Shown piece by piece: positions 25,377-37,762 of a DNA stretch of 64,000 nt. Both the position numbers and the translations under genes were made by a program. Every line of letters starts with the position of its first letter. Positions within the stretch are counted from its first letter, which is position 1. Origin of the DNA: Echinococcus granulosus (Eukaryota; Platyhelminthes; Cestoda; Cyclophyllidea; Taeniidae); contig NW_020170430.1 of assembly GCF_000524195.1 (NCBI RefSeq), positions 501,859-565,858 on the forward strand. Reading direction: 5' to 3'. The notes beneath the pieces are model-generated. The model had not been told where the DNA came from. It worked only from the letters and a program-made list of their open reading frames with translations, and ran no database searches.

Positions 25377-26152
25377 TTAAATATATAATTGCTCAGCACG
25401 AGTATTGCCATATTTGTCTTAAAACAAGTTTTAGGACGCCATATTTTTTTCCAAACCTTCAACGACTGCGTAGCAACTAAATTTTAATCTAATTTTTTTC
25501 ATTTGCAAAAAATAAGTGCTATACATTTTATGCGAAATTTTAGCTGCAAAATATTAAAAATAAATTATTAAAGCCTTAAGGCTATGGCATTTTTAAAAAG
25601 CCACAGGAGGCCTACAAATAATAAGGCGAAAGCTTAAATAAAGCGATAGACAAAGGTATTTCTGATTAAATTAACGGGTTGGCTTGTTTAAATCAGATGA
25701 ATTTTTATGATTATTAGAGATTAATAATCTGTGTAAAAGACAAAAAAACCGGCAACTTAAAAATCTAAAGCTGCTAAATAGAACTGAATGAACAATATTT
25801 GGCTAACCGTGTGGTTTAAACCTAATATATAAACGGCAAGTCGTTTGTTTAAGCACATTGCAGACCGTACAGGCGGCATATAAGACTCCATACGTCGGCA
25901 AATGTGTTGTGCCATGGTCTTTTGGTTCTCTTCTAACATTACTCAAGGACCTATTAATCAACACAATTTTAATGACCGAAATCGTCGTAAGTCGTTGTTC
26001 TTTACAACTTTTGATAATTGGTGCTTTAATCATAATTGGTGGGTGTCCTCTAAACTTAGGTCAGAACACCTACATGTTTTGAACTGAACAGAACGTGGGA
26101 CTTCGGCTCCCACGCTCTCTTGTCGCAAAATGATCTCCTTTTCCTGTCTTCT

Positions 26153-27373
26153 ATGTTGGAATGTCGGAAGTGCCATCTTCGGCGTATTTATCACAGTCTC
26201 GCAGCCCGAGAGCTATCGATGCGCTCTCATGATCTTATCATGGGTCCGATCAAACCGAGGCTCCATTTTCACCAACTTTCCCGTCTAATAAAGGCTATTC
26301 TTATAGCTACCAAAAAACAACGAACTCTTTATCGCTCTGGCGGCAGTCTGTGTAGCTTTGTGCCTCCAATTTCTGGTTTACCGCCGCCAAGACCACCACG
26401 GGTTCGGCGTTGGATTTGTAACAATCACGCAACCGACGTCTTTCGGTTTATGTTCTACGCAGCTGATGATAATATTTTTCATCTTCATCTTCGGGAAGTG
26501 CAAGCCTCACCACCAGCGAAGTGGGTAAGAGTGGTGTTTCCTGAGGGTCAGACTGAATTCTTTACGAAAGGCCTTTCTGAGTTTGAAAAGGCCTCCTCTG
26601 TCCCGCGCTTTCAAACTTCATACACTGTGCCGAATTTACTTCTGGGAAATGATGATTTCGTTCCCTCTTCCGGTTTGACACTCATTTTGGGCGCTGAGAA
26701 GTTTAGTGGGTCAAGCCGTGGAAAACTGTCAAGGAAAGATGTCGAGGATGCAAACCGTCGTTGGAATGAGGGCTACAAAGATCTCAAGCCTCTTAAACGC
26801 GAGGAAAAATGCTGCAAAAGGGTGAGTTTCCCCCAATATTCACCTGTAACTCGTATTCATCACTTGATCACATACGGAACTGCAATGAGACTACTGCGTA
26901 AAGACCGCACGTGGGAATTTTATTGTGTGGATCGAACAAGGGAGGGTCGAACCGTTGAGGAGGAAATTGAAGAGGAGGAGGCTGGTGCAACTTCTGCTGC
27001 TGCTGACCCCGTGGAAGGAAGATCATATAATAGTAATGGAAGCGATGTGGAAGCGAACCATTTAAGTGAAATTGTGCCAATGCCTCCACCTTTAGAGACG
27101 ATTGGGAATCATGCTGGAGTTATGGATATTAGCCGCAAAAAGCGTCGTAGAAAACGCCGACGGCGTTGTAATAAGGGCAACGAAGTTTCACCCTCTGGAA
27201 ATGCGTCATCTTGTCCCACGTCGGACTTGTTACAAGGAGCTTCATCATCATCATTCCGCTTGGATTCATCTTATCTCGAGAAACTATCATCTCTTCTCTT
27301 CAAAGAGGTGTATTCTCCACCCTCACCCAAGCCAAGTACCTCGTCTAGAGTTGTTGATGAGTTTTTCTTGTGA
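26153..27373 (+). CDS. PPP1R15-like regulatory subunit of protein phosphatase 1
   Basis: PPP1R15 proteins (GADD34, CReP) bring PP1 to phosphorylated eIF2-alpha and reverse the integrated stress response. This intronless frame encodes 406 residues. The C-terminal half holds the PP1-docking motif KRVSF (RVSF at 223-226), then VTRIHHLITY, a short spacer, and RTWEFYCVDRTR (253-264). The order RVxF, about 25 residues, WE(x)n(D)RxR matches the core of human PPP1R15A/B (KVRF ... PWEQLARDRSRF). An acidic run follows, then a strongly basic stretch (KKRRRKRRRR, about 328-337), probably a nuclear or RNA-binding signal, and a Ser-rich tail. The N-terminal half starts with a CRKC pair and matches nothing I know. 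The frame is open 33 nt further upstream but from TTG; 26153 is the first ATG. PP1 docking is well supported by motif; eIF2-alpha as the target is inferred. A decayed copy follows downstream. Confidence 0.6.
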   Translation: MLECRKCHLRRIYHSLAARELSMRSHDLIMGPIKPRLHFHQLSRLIKAILIATKKQRTLYRSGGSLCSFVPPISGLPPPRPPRVRRWICNNHATDVFRFMFYAADDNIFHLHLREVQASPPAKWVRVVFPEGQTEFFTKGLSEFEKASSVPRFQTSYTVPNLLLGNDDFVPSSGLTLILGAEKFSGSSRGKLSRKDVEDANRRWNEGYKDLKPLKREEKCCKRVSFPQYSPVTRIHHLITYGTAMRLLRKDRTWEFYCVDRTREGRTVEEEIEEEEAGATSAAADPVEGRSYNSNGSDVEANHLSEIVPMPPPLETIGNHAGVMDISRKKRRRKRRRRCNKGNEVSPSGNASSCPTSDLLQGASSSSFRLDSSYLEKLSSLLFKEVYSPPSPKPSTSSRVVDEFFL

Positions 27374-28684
27374 ACTCATTGATCTTAGCACAATTTGTAT
27401 TCTAAATGTTATTTCCTGTGTTTATGTTGATTTATGTTTTTTTGTGAATATACGGTGGTGGGTGCTAATTTGAATCGGTATTTTGCTGCTCTTTTTCTGT
27501 TCGTCTTCTTTGGTGTGTATTATGGTGAGTTTGACCCGGTATTCCGTTCGTAGGTTTTGCCTATGGTTTTTCTCCGTGGGTCGATATTTGATTGCTTGAT
27601 CGCGTGACGCAGCTGTCATCCCCCTGGCGTTGGTTGAGCGAGGGCTTGAATTTGCAGTTGCTACGGGGAATGCGTTCTTGTGACCTCAGTGAGGCTTACC
27701 AAATTCACTTCCAAGGTTGTTTTCGTAGTTTGGATGAAGGTCGTGTCGATCTGGCTCTCCGGGGCAGCACAAATCGCCGATATATCTGTGGCTCTATGTC
27801 CCTTCGTACCTTGGAGGTCTTTCTGTTCCTGCGTTTGGCTATGCACTTGTCTGTGCGGTAACTGATTTGTTCCATACATTTTACAGTGCGTAGTCGCGCA
27901 CGCACTAAAACGTCGCTAATCCCGTGACCATCTCAAGTACAACCAGCACTAGTGTTTTCGAACGCAGCAATAGTGCATATTGAGCATTGGACATAGCCTC
28001 CCTCTTTTTCGAATTTGAATCTGGGTTTGGCTAGGGCTGTATCACCATCGGCTGGGGAGTGAGGGTGTTATATGTGTCGATCTAGTTTATAAAACACGGT
28101 TTTTATCAGTTCTTGGCAGTATTGTCCATGCTTCCGTGGAAGGATGAATTTGGAAAACCCGGCTTAACTGCTGCAAATGCGCAGACAGTGTGTGCACGAC
28201 GCGTTCTGACCAGCCCTCTCTCCAGTGTAGTGGAGGGTGATTTCCCTCATCAGGGATTTTACACATGCTAAATGGTAATTTTGTTGCCTCAATTCGTTAA
28301 CGTAACATCGCGCGATCCGCGATAGTGAAGCTTTAATAGGAGGTAGCAACTCTACTAAAGGGTCGGGGGAAGTTTAAAGAGGAATTTTGATTCATCATTT
28401 AATATAGGAGCACTTTTGAGGACCTTGCGACAATGAAAGCAGTAATCGAATACACTTTGTCAGTAGTAACTCATCAACAGCTAACACGTTTTCTCAATTC
28501 GTGTAAGCGCTACTCAAGTACGTCGGCAGTAATGCAGATTTTCTCTGGCTGTGCGTTTGCACAAATCGTTTCCCCATTACCATTTTTCCAACACTCAGGA
28601 AATCTCGTATACCTGTTACGATCACAAAAGCCTTGGCATTTCAGTCTCTATGCTCTGCTGCTTCTAGGCGATCGCACATCCGGC
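27374..28684. other. spacer between the PPP1R15-like gene and its decayed copy
   Basis: Short overlapping frames occur on both strands around 27.6-27.9 kb, with no recognisable product. No LTR-family copy is present. The spacing of about 1.3 kb between the intact gene and the relic fits a local duplication. Confidence 0.4.
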
Positions 28685-29410
28685 ATGCTAGAATGCCGAA
28701 GATGTCGAATGTATCGGATTTGCCACAGACTTGTGGCTCGAGGGCTGCCGATACATCAAGAAAGACTACTTCCGAACCACTCTAGCCGAGGCATCTTTTC
28801 CACCAACCTCCTCGTCTGATAAGAGCTGTTTCTGCCGCCAACAAATAACAAAGAATACCCTCTCATTCAAGTGACAGTTTGTCTAGCTGTATTCCACCGC
28901 TCTCCGGCCCACCACACCTTAGATTCACACCGCCTCTGCGTTGGATTTGTAGTGATCATGAGACACATATTCCGCTCAGTAGACATAGTCATCTACCGTC
29001 TCCAGCTGTATGAGCTAGACGCATCACAACTCGCAAAGTAGGTAAAAGTGGTCCTTTTTAAAAGGCAAATCAAATTCCACATTGAAGACGTTTCTGATTT
29101 TGGACAAACTTTCTATACTTAGGAGTATCCCTCTATCTTAAAGAGAAAGCCACCGAACACTGAGACATTACGATTACAAAATCGGCGTTTGAATGAGGGC
29201 TACAAGAGTAGTCACACATGTGAAGAAAGAGTAAAAGATGATGAGTTTGTCCGAAATATTTATCTTCCTCACCCATAGCCTAATTTCCCTTGGACACTGC
29301 TGCGCAAAAACCGTTGTGGGAGTTCTGTGCTGCGGATCGAGGGAGAGAAGATCGACTGGTTGAAGAGGACGATGACGAAGAGTATGGTGGATCTTTCATT
29401 GCTCAAAGTT
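28685..29410 (+). pseudogene. decayed tandem copy of the PPP1R15-like gene
   Basis: The copy is collinear with the gene at 26153. It opens with MLECRRC... where the intact gene has MLECRKC..., and the frame stops at about 28819 (TGA) after 44 codons. The next stretch at 28820 still matches the parent. Around 28935-28960 GCGTTGGATTTGTA is identical to the parent sequence coding RRWIC. Near 29185-29210 the segment coding NxRRxNEGYK is retained. Near 29315 the WEFC-x3-DR-x-RE segment survives in an open frame running to 29667. Several stops and frameshifts separate these pieces, and the PP1-docking RVSF codons are destroyed. It is on the same strand as the intact gene and shows no sign of being a processed copy, since the parent is itself intronless. 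Confidence 0.7.
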
Positions 29411-29667
29411 TCGCTGCTGTCTTCACTTCGGAAGATGATAAGGAGTTAGGAATGAGGAGAGATAAGTTGGAACGAGAGAACTTGACGTTCTCTTTGGACA
29501 TTATTGTAAACGGTGTTGCATTAAATTATAAGGCTTCAGTAGATTTTAGGGGAAAAGTGTTGGCTCATTTGCGTCTATTGATGCATGACTATTGTTGTGC
29601 TCCCGCTATTTTTTTGTGTTTCATAAAAATTGGTGAAAGGCGGGGCTTTAGCAATTTTATTATTTAG

Positions 29668-32600
29668 AAAGGTCCTTAATTTATAGATTATCTATGCTTA
29701 AGACATTCCACAAAATAAAAAATATAAGCTTTCACCAGTGTCTCTCACTTTATAGGGACTATTTTCGAATTTATTTTTTTGTCTTTTTTGTCTCTTTTAT
29801 CTATTTTTAAAGTTAATAAAAAACAGTAGGTCCTGATGCTTTTATCTCGGGTGTGTATGATGAAATCAGCTTTGCAGCCGAAAAGTCTAGCTAGTTTTTG
29901 AGGTCCTAGTTGTAGGGACGACTTCCCCCTGGATTAGCGTGAAGTCATGTTCATGACGTAACACATGCGGGGTCACGAGCGGACGTGTGACTTGGTGATG
30001 ACCTTAGTAGCGTCGGCTCAGCTACTTTGTTCACGCTAAACCATTCAACGTTTACTAGTTTCGTCGATTCAAATTCGATTCATTCGAGCGAAAAGGTATC
30101 AGGACGATTCGGGGAGGAAATGAATTCAGCCATTCGGCTCATGTTCTTTTTGAACTTATGTTTGCCTAGGGAGGTCATCACCAATGGATTAATCGCCCAT
30201 ACAGAAACACTTTTTCCTCATTTACCTGGTAGAATGTTTGCGAGTCCGCAATGTCTCAATTATGGTGGTGATTTCGTGTTCGACTTTTGATCAAACTTTC
30301 GTAGAACATGCTTCATTCAAATCAGGTTGATGAATGTTTTACAGTTAGTGATAAAATATCGTCTTCCCTCATTCCACTGAATAAGTTAATGGTTTTAATA
30401 AAAAAGGAGCCAAATTCACTCATTTTTGCTAGCCTCATTAAATAAAATGAATGGTAAATCCGAACAAAAGAAAACCCTTTTTCACCTGCGTAGCAGTGTT
30501 CCCCCACTTTCTATCCGTTCGGTTGGCTCATGGTTACAAAGTGAAATGTCTCTGAAAGTGTAATCGCTTTGTCAAGCAGGTCTGATTATTCTCAACGTGC
30601 TCGGATGCTATCATTCGCTTTGTTGGCACAGCAATCTCAGCACCACCAGTTAGATTAACTTCATTTAAAAGTTCTCTCCTATTTAAAACCTATTGAATAA
30701 CCGGCCATATATACAAACAAAGACCCCAGCTAATTTAATAGTCCCAGATTTGAGTGACCATGTGCATTTACGTACTCACAGAGTTGCCTATTTTTTTTTG
30801 TTCCATCAAACTTTCATCGTTTTTTTTCTCAAAGGAGGCTGCGCAGCCGTGGTTACAATTTATGCCTGTAGATTAGGTTCGTTTTCAGCTTGTGCAGCAG
30901 TTCAACTGTACCATCTAGTCAGACAAACTCGTTCGCAGATGGGGGCATGATAACAGGCCATGGATGCATTTTTTTAATCTACACCAATTCTTCCTGCGTT
31001 TTTTCGTACAATTTAGGCAAGGATGGTCAAAATGGTTTAAAGTTGATAAACAAGAGTGTTGTATTAAGTTGAGGAATGATTACCTTTTGTAAAAACAAGG
31101 TGTTTACACAGTCCCGTGAGACTATCAATGTGTTTGTTTATAGCAAATGGGAGTGTCTATTGGAACGAACGATAAGAATAAACAGAACTCTTATATAACG
31201 GGTTCAAAACAATTAGAGGGAAGAGTTTGGACTTGACGCATTGGTGACAAATGAGATTTCGAGAGGATTCGACTATTAGTGTGAAGTTTGTAAACCCAAG
31301 GTTGACAAAACATTTGGGTAAATTGATACAAAATCATGTGTGCAAATGAAGGTGCTAGTCGTTCTCGCCGTCTGAAAAGCGAGGATCTGTAAAAAGATTT
31401 CCTCTGGTGACATGGAGGGTGGTAATCGCCGATGTGTGGGCGTGGTACGAGAAGGCAAACACGCGGTAACATAAAAATACGACTTAGTGAGTAATGCCAT
31501 AAATGCTGGACTGCACTGCCAAAGTATTCTTCTGGTGAAGAGTAATTATGATCAGGAGACTCATCTTTTCAAATACCAATGATTAGCACCTTCGAGGAAT
31601 CGCCTCTTTCTGAACAGCAGCCAAAGCTCTACTCAAGACCTCTTTCTTACTGTTTAAAAAATAGGACTTGTAGGACGATTAGGGCACTTTATTGCTTAAA
31701 AATTCCTCTTAACTACTTTTACCTTTACCTAAACTGTACCGTTTTTTGACCAAGACGCTTCCATATCTCGTCAGATTATGCTTGTTTCTCTTTTGACCAG
31801 TCCAAATTTCAAAAAATTCCACTTAATGTGTTTGAACAGGCGAAATCCCCCTAAAGTGTTTCCCACCGATTTATAAACCACTAACACTCCTAGTCATAAT
31901 TATTGCGACTACGGTAACGTTTGTAAACAGGAGAAACTTTTTACTTCATTCGATTAAACTTCACGTGTTGGAGGATTTTTTTGATAGTCCTGACCACGTG
32001 CTAAACAGACCCGTGGAAATGGTCTGATAAGCAAATACGTTCATTAAGTGGAATTCGACCTTTTAGATAATAAAGTAACAATTCAGAAATGCTTGACTAA
32101 TGCATTTGTAAAGTGCCTATTTAACATCAAGTCAGAAATGCCCGCTTTTAAATGCAGACTTGAGAAGCACTTGAATTTGGTATTTTTTAAGAGAAATACT
32201 TGACTGGCCCTCATGTCGGCCAATAATGGATCTAACGGAGGCCTCCGTCAGTGGGTGATATTTACGGTTCCATGCTGACGAGTTGGAACCTTAACCAGAT
32301 AATGGCTGTCTGAAACTGTTTGTGCGCATCCAAAAATGTGGTCCATAATGTTAGAACTTAGCTGTCATAAAGAAGGCGCCACATCACAAGCACCACACAC
32401 ACGTCAAAGTGCAGAGAATGGGGAACAAAAGTGGTCGAATTGTAACCGGCGTGGACAACAAGCTTTTTATCAAATTACCGTTATTCTGACTGATTAATCA
32501 TCCTTTTTCTAAAAGTAATTGGTGATTTCATGCCATTTGACATGTTGGAATTCATCGTTTATTATTAAAATTTTAATGGTTACATAAAGGTACCGAACCT

Positions 32601-35249
32601 ATTTCCAGCCGTACTGACGAAGCACCTCTCTCTACTGATTATTCATTATTCCATATTTTCCTATTTTTCGAGTCGACTTTTATCACCCTATTTGCATTTC
32701 ACATTAATAAAGTGTTATTCTCTCTAAAACGTATTCATCTGCGGTTGTGCAGTGGTTGCTATTATATAAAGGCCAAATGTATGCATGTCTTGGTTTTCTG
32801 GCCAATTTACAAGATTTTTTCTTCAAACCGCTTTTCATCGCTAGAGCCAATGCTTTAGGGAAGTGCTATCCAGATTATGGCAAAAGAATTTACTACTATT
32901 TTTAAATTAGTGACAAGGCTATCGTCACTACTACTTGGTAATATGATGTCATATTTTTCGACTGGTAGTCATGTTTACCGTAAACCAGTATGCAATTCAA
33001 ACAAAGCAGAAAAAACGTTTGTTAAATCTTCACGTTTCTTTTCATAAAATTCAGAGATATGTGTTTTCATGTGCAGAGATTCTATATTAAAGCGCAAATG
33101 GCCATTGTATGCACTACATGGGTATGGCATCAGGAATTACTTCAGGCCCATGGTGTTGAGTTAGTAATGGTTTTATTGGACTACCACACGGACGAGCAAA
33201 AACTTGGAGTGATGGGCCAAAGCGTTTTATTCCTTTACATTTAAAAAGTTATAAAACGTTCCAATGTTTGTGGAATCGTTTGACCATTAGTGAAGTGGTA
33301 TAATAGCACAAATACGTTTCCTTCAGTTCTCATTGAAATTGTGCTACTTCTTAAAGGGTTATACTGTGAATGGAACTGTGTCGCTTATTTAAAACCCCAT
33401 AAAAGACTTAGTTATTAAATAGTGGACCCTGCAGGCATAATTAAATGAGCGCTGGTATCTGACACGGGTAACAAGGCGCATTTCTAGGGGTAAACGTTCA
33501 TTTCAATGATTATATTTGTTTATCAGAAGTATCAGCTCCCAAACCGTGTTTTTGATAAGACAATCACCCAAAAGTGATGCACGAAGGGCGACCCTGCTTA
33601 GATGGGTTATTGAGCAGGGTTTCCTCAGCATCGCGCAAGCACCAATGCAAACTTCCAGAGTGTAGGAGGCTTAAGTTAATTTTTCTATTAATCGCAAACC
33701 ATTGTAGAGGTAGAGTATGGTTTTCTACCAGTATTAACGAAAAAACACTCGTCTGAATCAGTAGCCTAAATAGAAAAAGTAAGGTAAAGTTGGATGAATG
33801 CGGCTCTTCATTTAATGTTTTGAAGTTAAGAGGAGTGATTCATTTGGTTATGTTCCTTTTACAACACCAAGGTGTAAATTTTCATTTTTTAAACCAAGTC
33901 GCAAAATTCGTGTTGTCCATGAAATGTGACAGGAACTTGAGTTTGATCACAGGTGAGGAGGGGGAAAGGGGTGAACTTTTAAGTCCAATTGTTTAGCCTG
34001 TTAGTGTACACTGTGAACGAATATCATTGCCATTATGCACTCGACAATGGAAAGTCATGCCTAATCAGTCTCTCGTTTGGGAGCTCATCCGTAGTGCATG
34101 AGCGAGAAGTGGTAGCAGTTGGTAATGCAATTGAACTCGCCTTTCTCATGCACCAAGCAAGCGCGATGCCTCCCGTGATGCTCACATGCAGTAACGGCTT
34201 CAATTCCGGCACACATTGATGAGAACAGCTCCTCTAGAGTGGCACAGTAAATTTCGCTATCACTACGACGAAGTGAACTTGGCAAATTCTTAACCCTGAG
34301 AATGAATTAATTGCGTCAAAAATGCTGCAATTTTTCCGGTTTTCTTGAAACAATCCCCTACAAGAATCTATTCGGTTTCGCGCCTCATTTACAATAGATA
34401 ATCACTTAATTTTTTTAAAAATTGGGCACCTTGGTGCATACTTGTGCATTCCAAGAATGTGAAGGGGGAACGGGTAGATCGATGGAGGCGGCAATTCCAT
34501 CCATTAACAGCGGTGTTACTGGAGTGCACCGAACTGGTCCAAGGTGTTGTCTTAGCTAAAGCAATCTTGGAGTTTAGGCTTCACCATCTTGACGGTAAGC
34601 GTTCGACACCCTCGAAGAAAAAATCTGCGGATTGGGGGTAGGATGAGTCGCCGCAGCCTGTGGCAGTTTCTAAGGCTCGACTCCCCCTATTGGCCAATGC
34701 AAGGAGTGAGTCTAACCAATTAGATGCCCCGACCACGTTCTGTCAAGCGCACGACCTACCCACCACGAGGGCAGCTGAATCTGCAATTTGCCACAAGCTA
34801 TCTTTGCCTCCAATAAACGATTAAAAGTGCACGCTCCCCGACAAGGCAAATAACCTACCAAAGAGCTAGTGCACTAAAAAGCACCGACAACAGCTTCTAA
34901 AAAAGACCACATCCGCGGCATCCGTCGTTTTTCTAAACCAGTCCGCCCCTTTCATCAATACCCCGTAGAATAAACGATGATGGCGCTTCACCCGTTCAAC
35001 AAGAACTACCTTATGGGCATATATTTTGATAGAATGACAACGGATGAGGAGAGGTGTGAGCAAAGTTTAAGCATATGTTACAACCAAACATCCGAATGTC
35101 TGTACAATATGATGGGGCGGATATAACATTGTCGATTTATTGGTATAAATTGGAAGGAGTAAGCAATGGCGAGCACAGGTGCGCATAAGTGTCTTGGTGA
35201 CTTAAGGGTAAAAGGAGGAGATGTGCGTATGTGTATGCGTATGGGTGAT
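29668..35249. other. 5.6-kb interval without identified gene
   Basis: AT-rich sequence. The longest frames are 60-93 codons on both strands (for example 30027-30290 on +, 31191-31472 on -, 33989-34219 on +). None has a recognisable motif or convincing splice partners. I see no tRNA-like B box, no tandem array and no copy of the LTR family. Confidence 0.4.
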
Positions 35250-37762
35250 CTAGTTCAGTGAGTTGGCGAAGCGCGAGTTGTACAACTCCTCGTAGGCGTC
35301 GGTCATGCGCAGCTGGGTGGCGTGCTCGAAGATGCTTGATTGAATGTCGTTTTGCCAGAGCTTATGTCCGCCTTGTCCCACCATGTCCGCGGCAATTTGG
35401 AACACGGGATCTGTGCAGAGGCGAGGAAGAGGTATAAGGTGTGTCAATTAATTCGTGGAAAGCGGCAACTAAAACAGGCATCACCCAGACCCACGCAGAT
35501 GACAGGAACGTGTAGGGAGCGTGACTGGTGCCGCTGGTTGACGAAAAAGGCAAGGAAGGAAGGGGGGAACGAAGATAATGAATTCTTTACCTTGGGAAAT
35601 AGTAAAAAAATGTGTAATACGCACTTTTATCAGGGAACAACACTGTGCCATCAGGAGCTAAACTATTTCCATAAGGCCAAGCACAATACTACATTGTTCG
35701 GTATAGTAGACAATTTTCTTCGTGGTTGTATAAATACAGCTGTACTTTCGTCGAGGAGAGGCCATATGTTACGCATGAAAGTTCCATCCACAAAACTAGA
35801 CCACCGGTGTAATAGCAAGCACAACTGGGCATGCAACAACTTCGGAAACTCCGATGAAATCTACTTAAGTTTCAGCATGAAGTGTAAAGTTTTTCTTCCG
35901 AGGACGTCTTAATAAATACCACTGGGACCAATTTTTATGCAAGCAAGTGAGTGTACAATCCTCTTAGTTCTCCGATGGGCTTGCTGTCAATGGTTACATC
36001 AAACACCTGTCACTACAATGCACATCGTCTTGGAAATGCAGTGATCCGATTAACATGGCCAAATGGAAGCAGAAAATCCTGATGGCACGGTGTTTGCCGC
36101 ATAGTACCCAGTCAATCTACTCAAGATAGCAAATATACTGCGGTACACTTACATGAATGACAAACAATAAAGAAGAAACAGGGGATGAATAGAAAAGTGG
36201 GAAACGAGGAGACAGAAAAACGTCATGGCATACAACATTGGCAGTAAAAAACTAGGGTCTTTTGATTTCCTATCCCTTTTTTGAAAGGTTTCACAATACC
36301 GAAACGAAAATCTGGAAACTGATGCGTCAAAACATCAAATCACAGTTTCATATAGGTAGAACTCCTTTAGTCGGTTTGCTTTAAAGACTCAACCTCCTGA
36401 CAAGGTCCAGAAGTTGAACTAGGACCCGATGTTACACCTGATAGTACGTCAAACAAATAAACGAACAAAGCTTAACTCATACGTATTCGACACTGTCAAA
36501 AATACGTAACATCAGAACCTGTTTTTACCTTCGACCATTCCCGTACAAGCGTTGATGAAACACCCGGAGGTGTGATTCTTATAACCAGCATTATGCACAA
36601 GGTAAAAGATTACCTAAATGGAAAGCAGGGTATAACGTAATCTGATTGGACACAAGACAGCTAAACGAGGGATTGGAGTAAGTAATACCTCAGTAAAGCA
36701 AACCATGTAGGTAAGATCCGGGCGAGAAAAGAAATAATCCGCCTGAAATGTAAATCCCTGTGGCTGACTGAAGATCTCGCGAGACGAGGCGAAGAGTGTC
36801 CGAATATCTTATCTGTTTCTGAGAGCATATGTATCTATGCAGATCTAATATTTGAACATAAAATCCACTGGATATCAGGAGTCTACTAAGACACATAGAC
36901 TGCAATGGACGGACTTAAATTCGTATTTGCCTTCTCAAAAGCATCACTCGCAACAGCCGACGCCAAAGCACTCTAGTCTAACATTTGAAGTGCTTTCTTT
37001 CAACTTACAAACTTACTAAAGGTAGCGCAAACATAAGACCGACTATAGTGAAGAAGTTTAGCATCAGAAGAGTGCAGATGAAACAACACAAAGTTCGCAG
37101 ACCACGCTTCCCTTCGACGAAAATATGTCGCACGGATATGTTGATAGGTGCTTTCTCGAGAAATTTATTTCAGACTGAAAGAGTTCAAGTAACTTCAAAA
37201 AGCCTATTACCGAAAACTAGAGGGGGCGGGGAGGCTTGGGGGAAAGCAGAAGAAAAAAGTATTGCAGCACCAGCACGAGAATTAAAAGGCTTGAAAATGG
37301 CGGAGCAGCTGGACTAGTTGTGGTTGTGTGTGCTTCGTTGAAAAATTGGTTCTGGCATATTGTTCGTGGATGGTTACTACCAGCTTTCTTACCAGCGCCA
37401 GATAGCGCCGTACTGACTCCATGAAAGCATCCTTGAGCCAACCTTCTCAACCACTCAATAAGGTGTAGTTGGCGAGGCTTGTACGAGATACGGTAGGTGG
37501 TGGCTGTGGAAGCTGGTGCAATTTCAGCTCTCGTTTTGCAGTCGCACAGGTAAAATGGATCATCATCAGCAGCAGCCGAAGCATCTCTTTTGGAATTGTC
37601 TGGTGCTGTTTGCTTTCCGAGGACACGAAATGAGGAAAAAAGACGCAATGTCACTGACACCTGCTGCGCACTCGTGATTGGCCAGAGTTGTGGCGAAAAC
37701 ACACGGGATGAGACTTGCCATATCTTTTCATGAAAGTTGGCATTCTTCGAAAGATTGCTTGA
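35250..37762 (-). CDS. unidentified gene, two exons joining in phase
   Basis: The last exon, 35410-35250 (TAG stop), encodes 52 residues ending YEELYNSRFANSLN. It starts after a good acceptor (CTGCACAG) and its composition looks genuinely coding. About 2 kb upstream on the same strand, an open block from 37762 to 37393 ends at a strong donor (GCTG|GTAAGA) with matching phase, so the junction would read ...SGAD-PVFQIAADM. The upstream block begins with a basic, Ser-rich, Phe/Leu-containing stretch (TLRLFSSFRVLGKQ) resembling a mitochondrial targeting signal. It has no ATG in frame, so the first exon is missing. I do not recognise the family. The intron is inferred from phase alone, and extra exons between the two are possible. 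Confidence 0.4.

Noticed and set aside
35364..35912. 181-codon ATG-started + strand frame
   Set aside because: It overlaps the better supported last exon of the minus-strand gene, has no recognisable motif, and an open frame of this length is not rare by chance in 64 kb.
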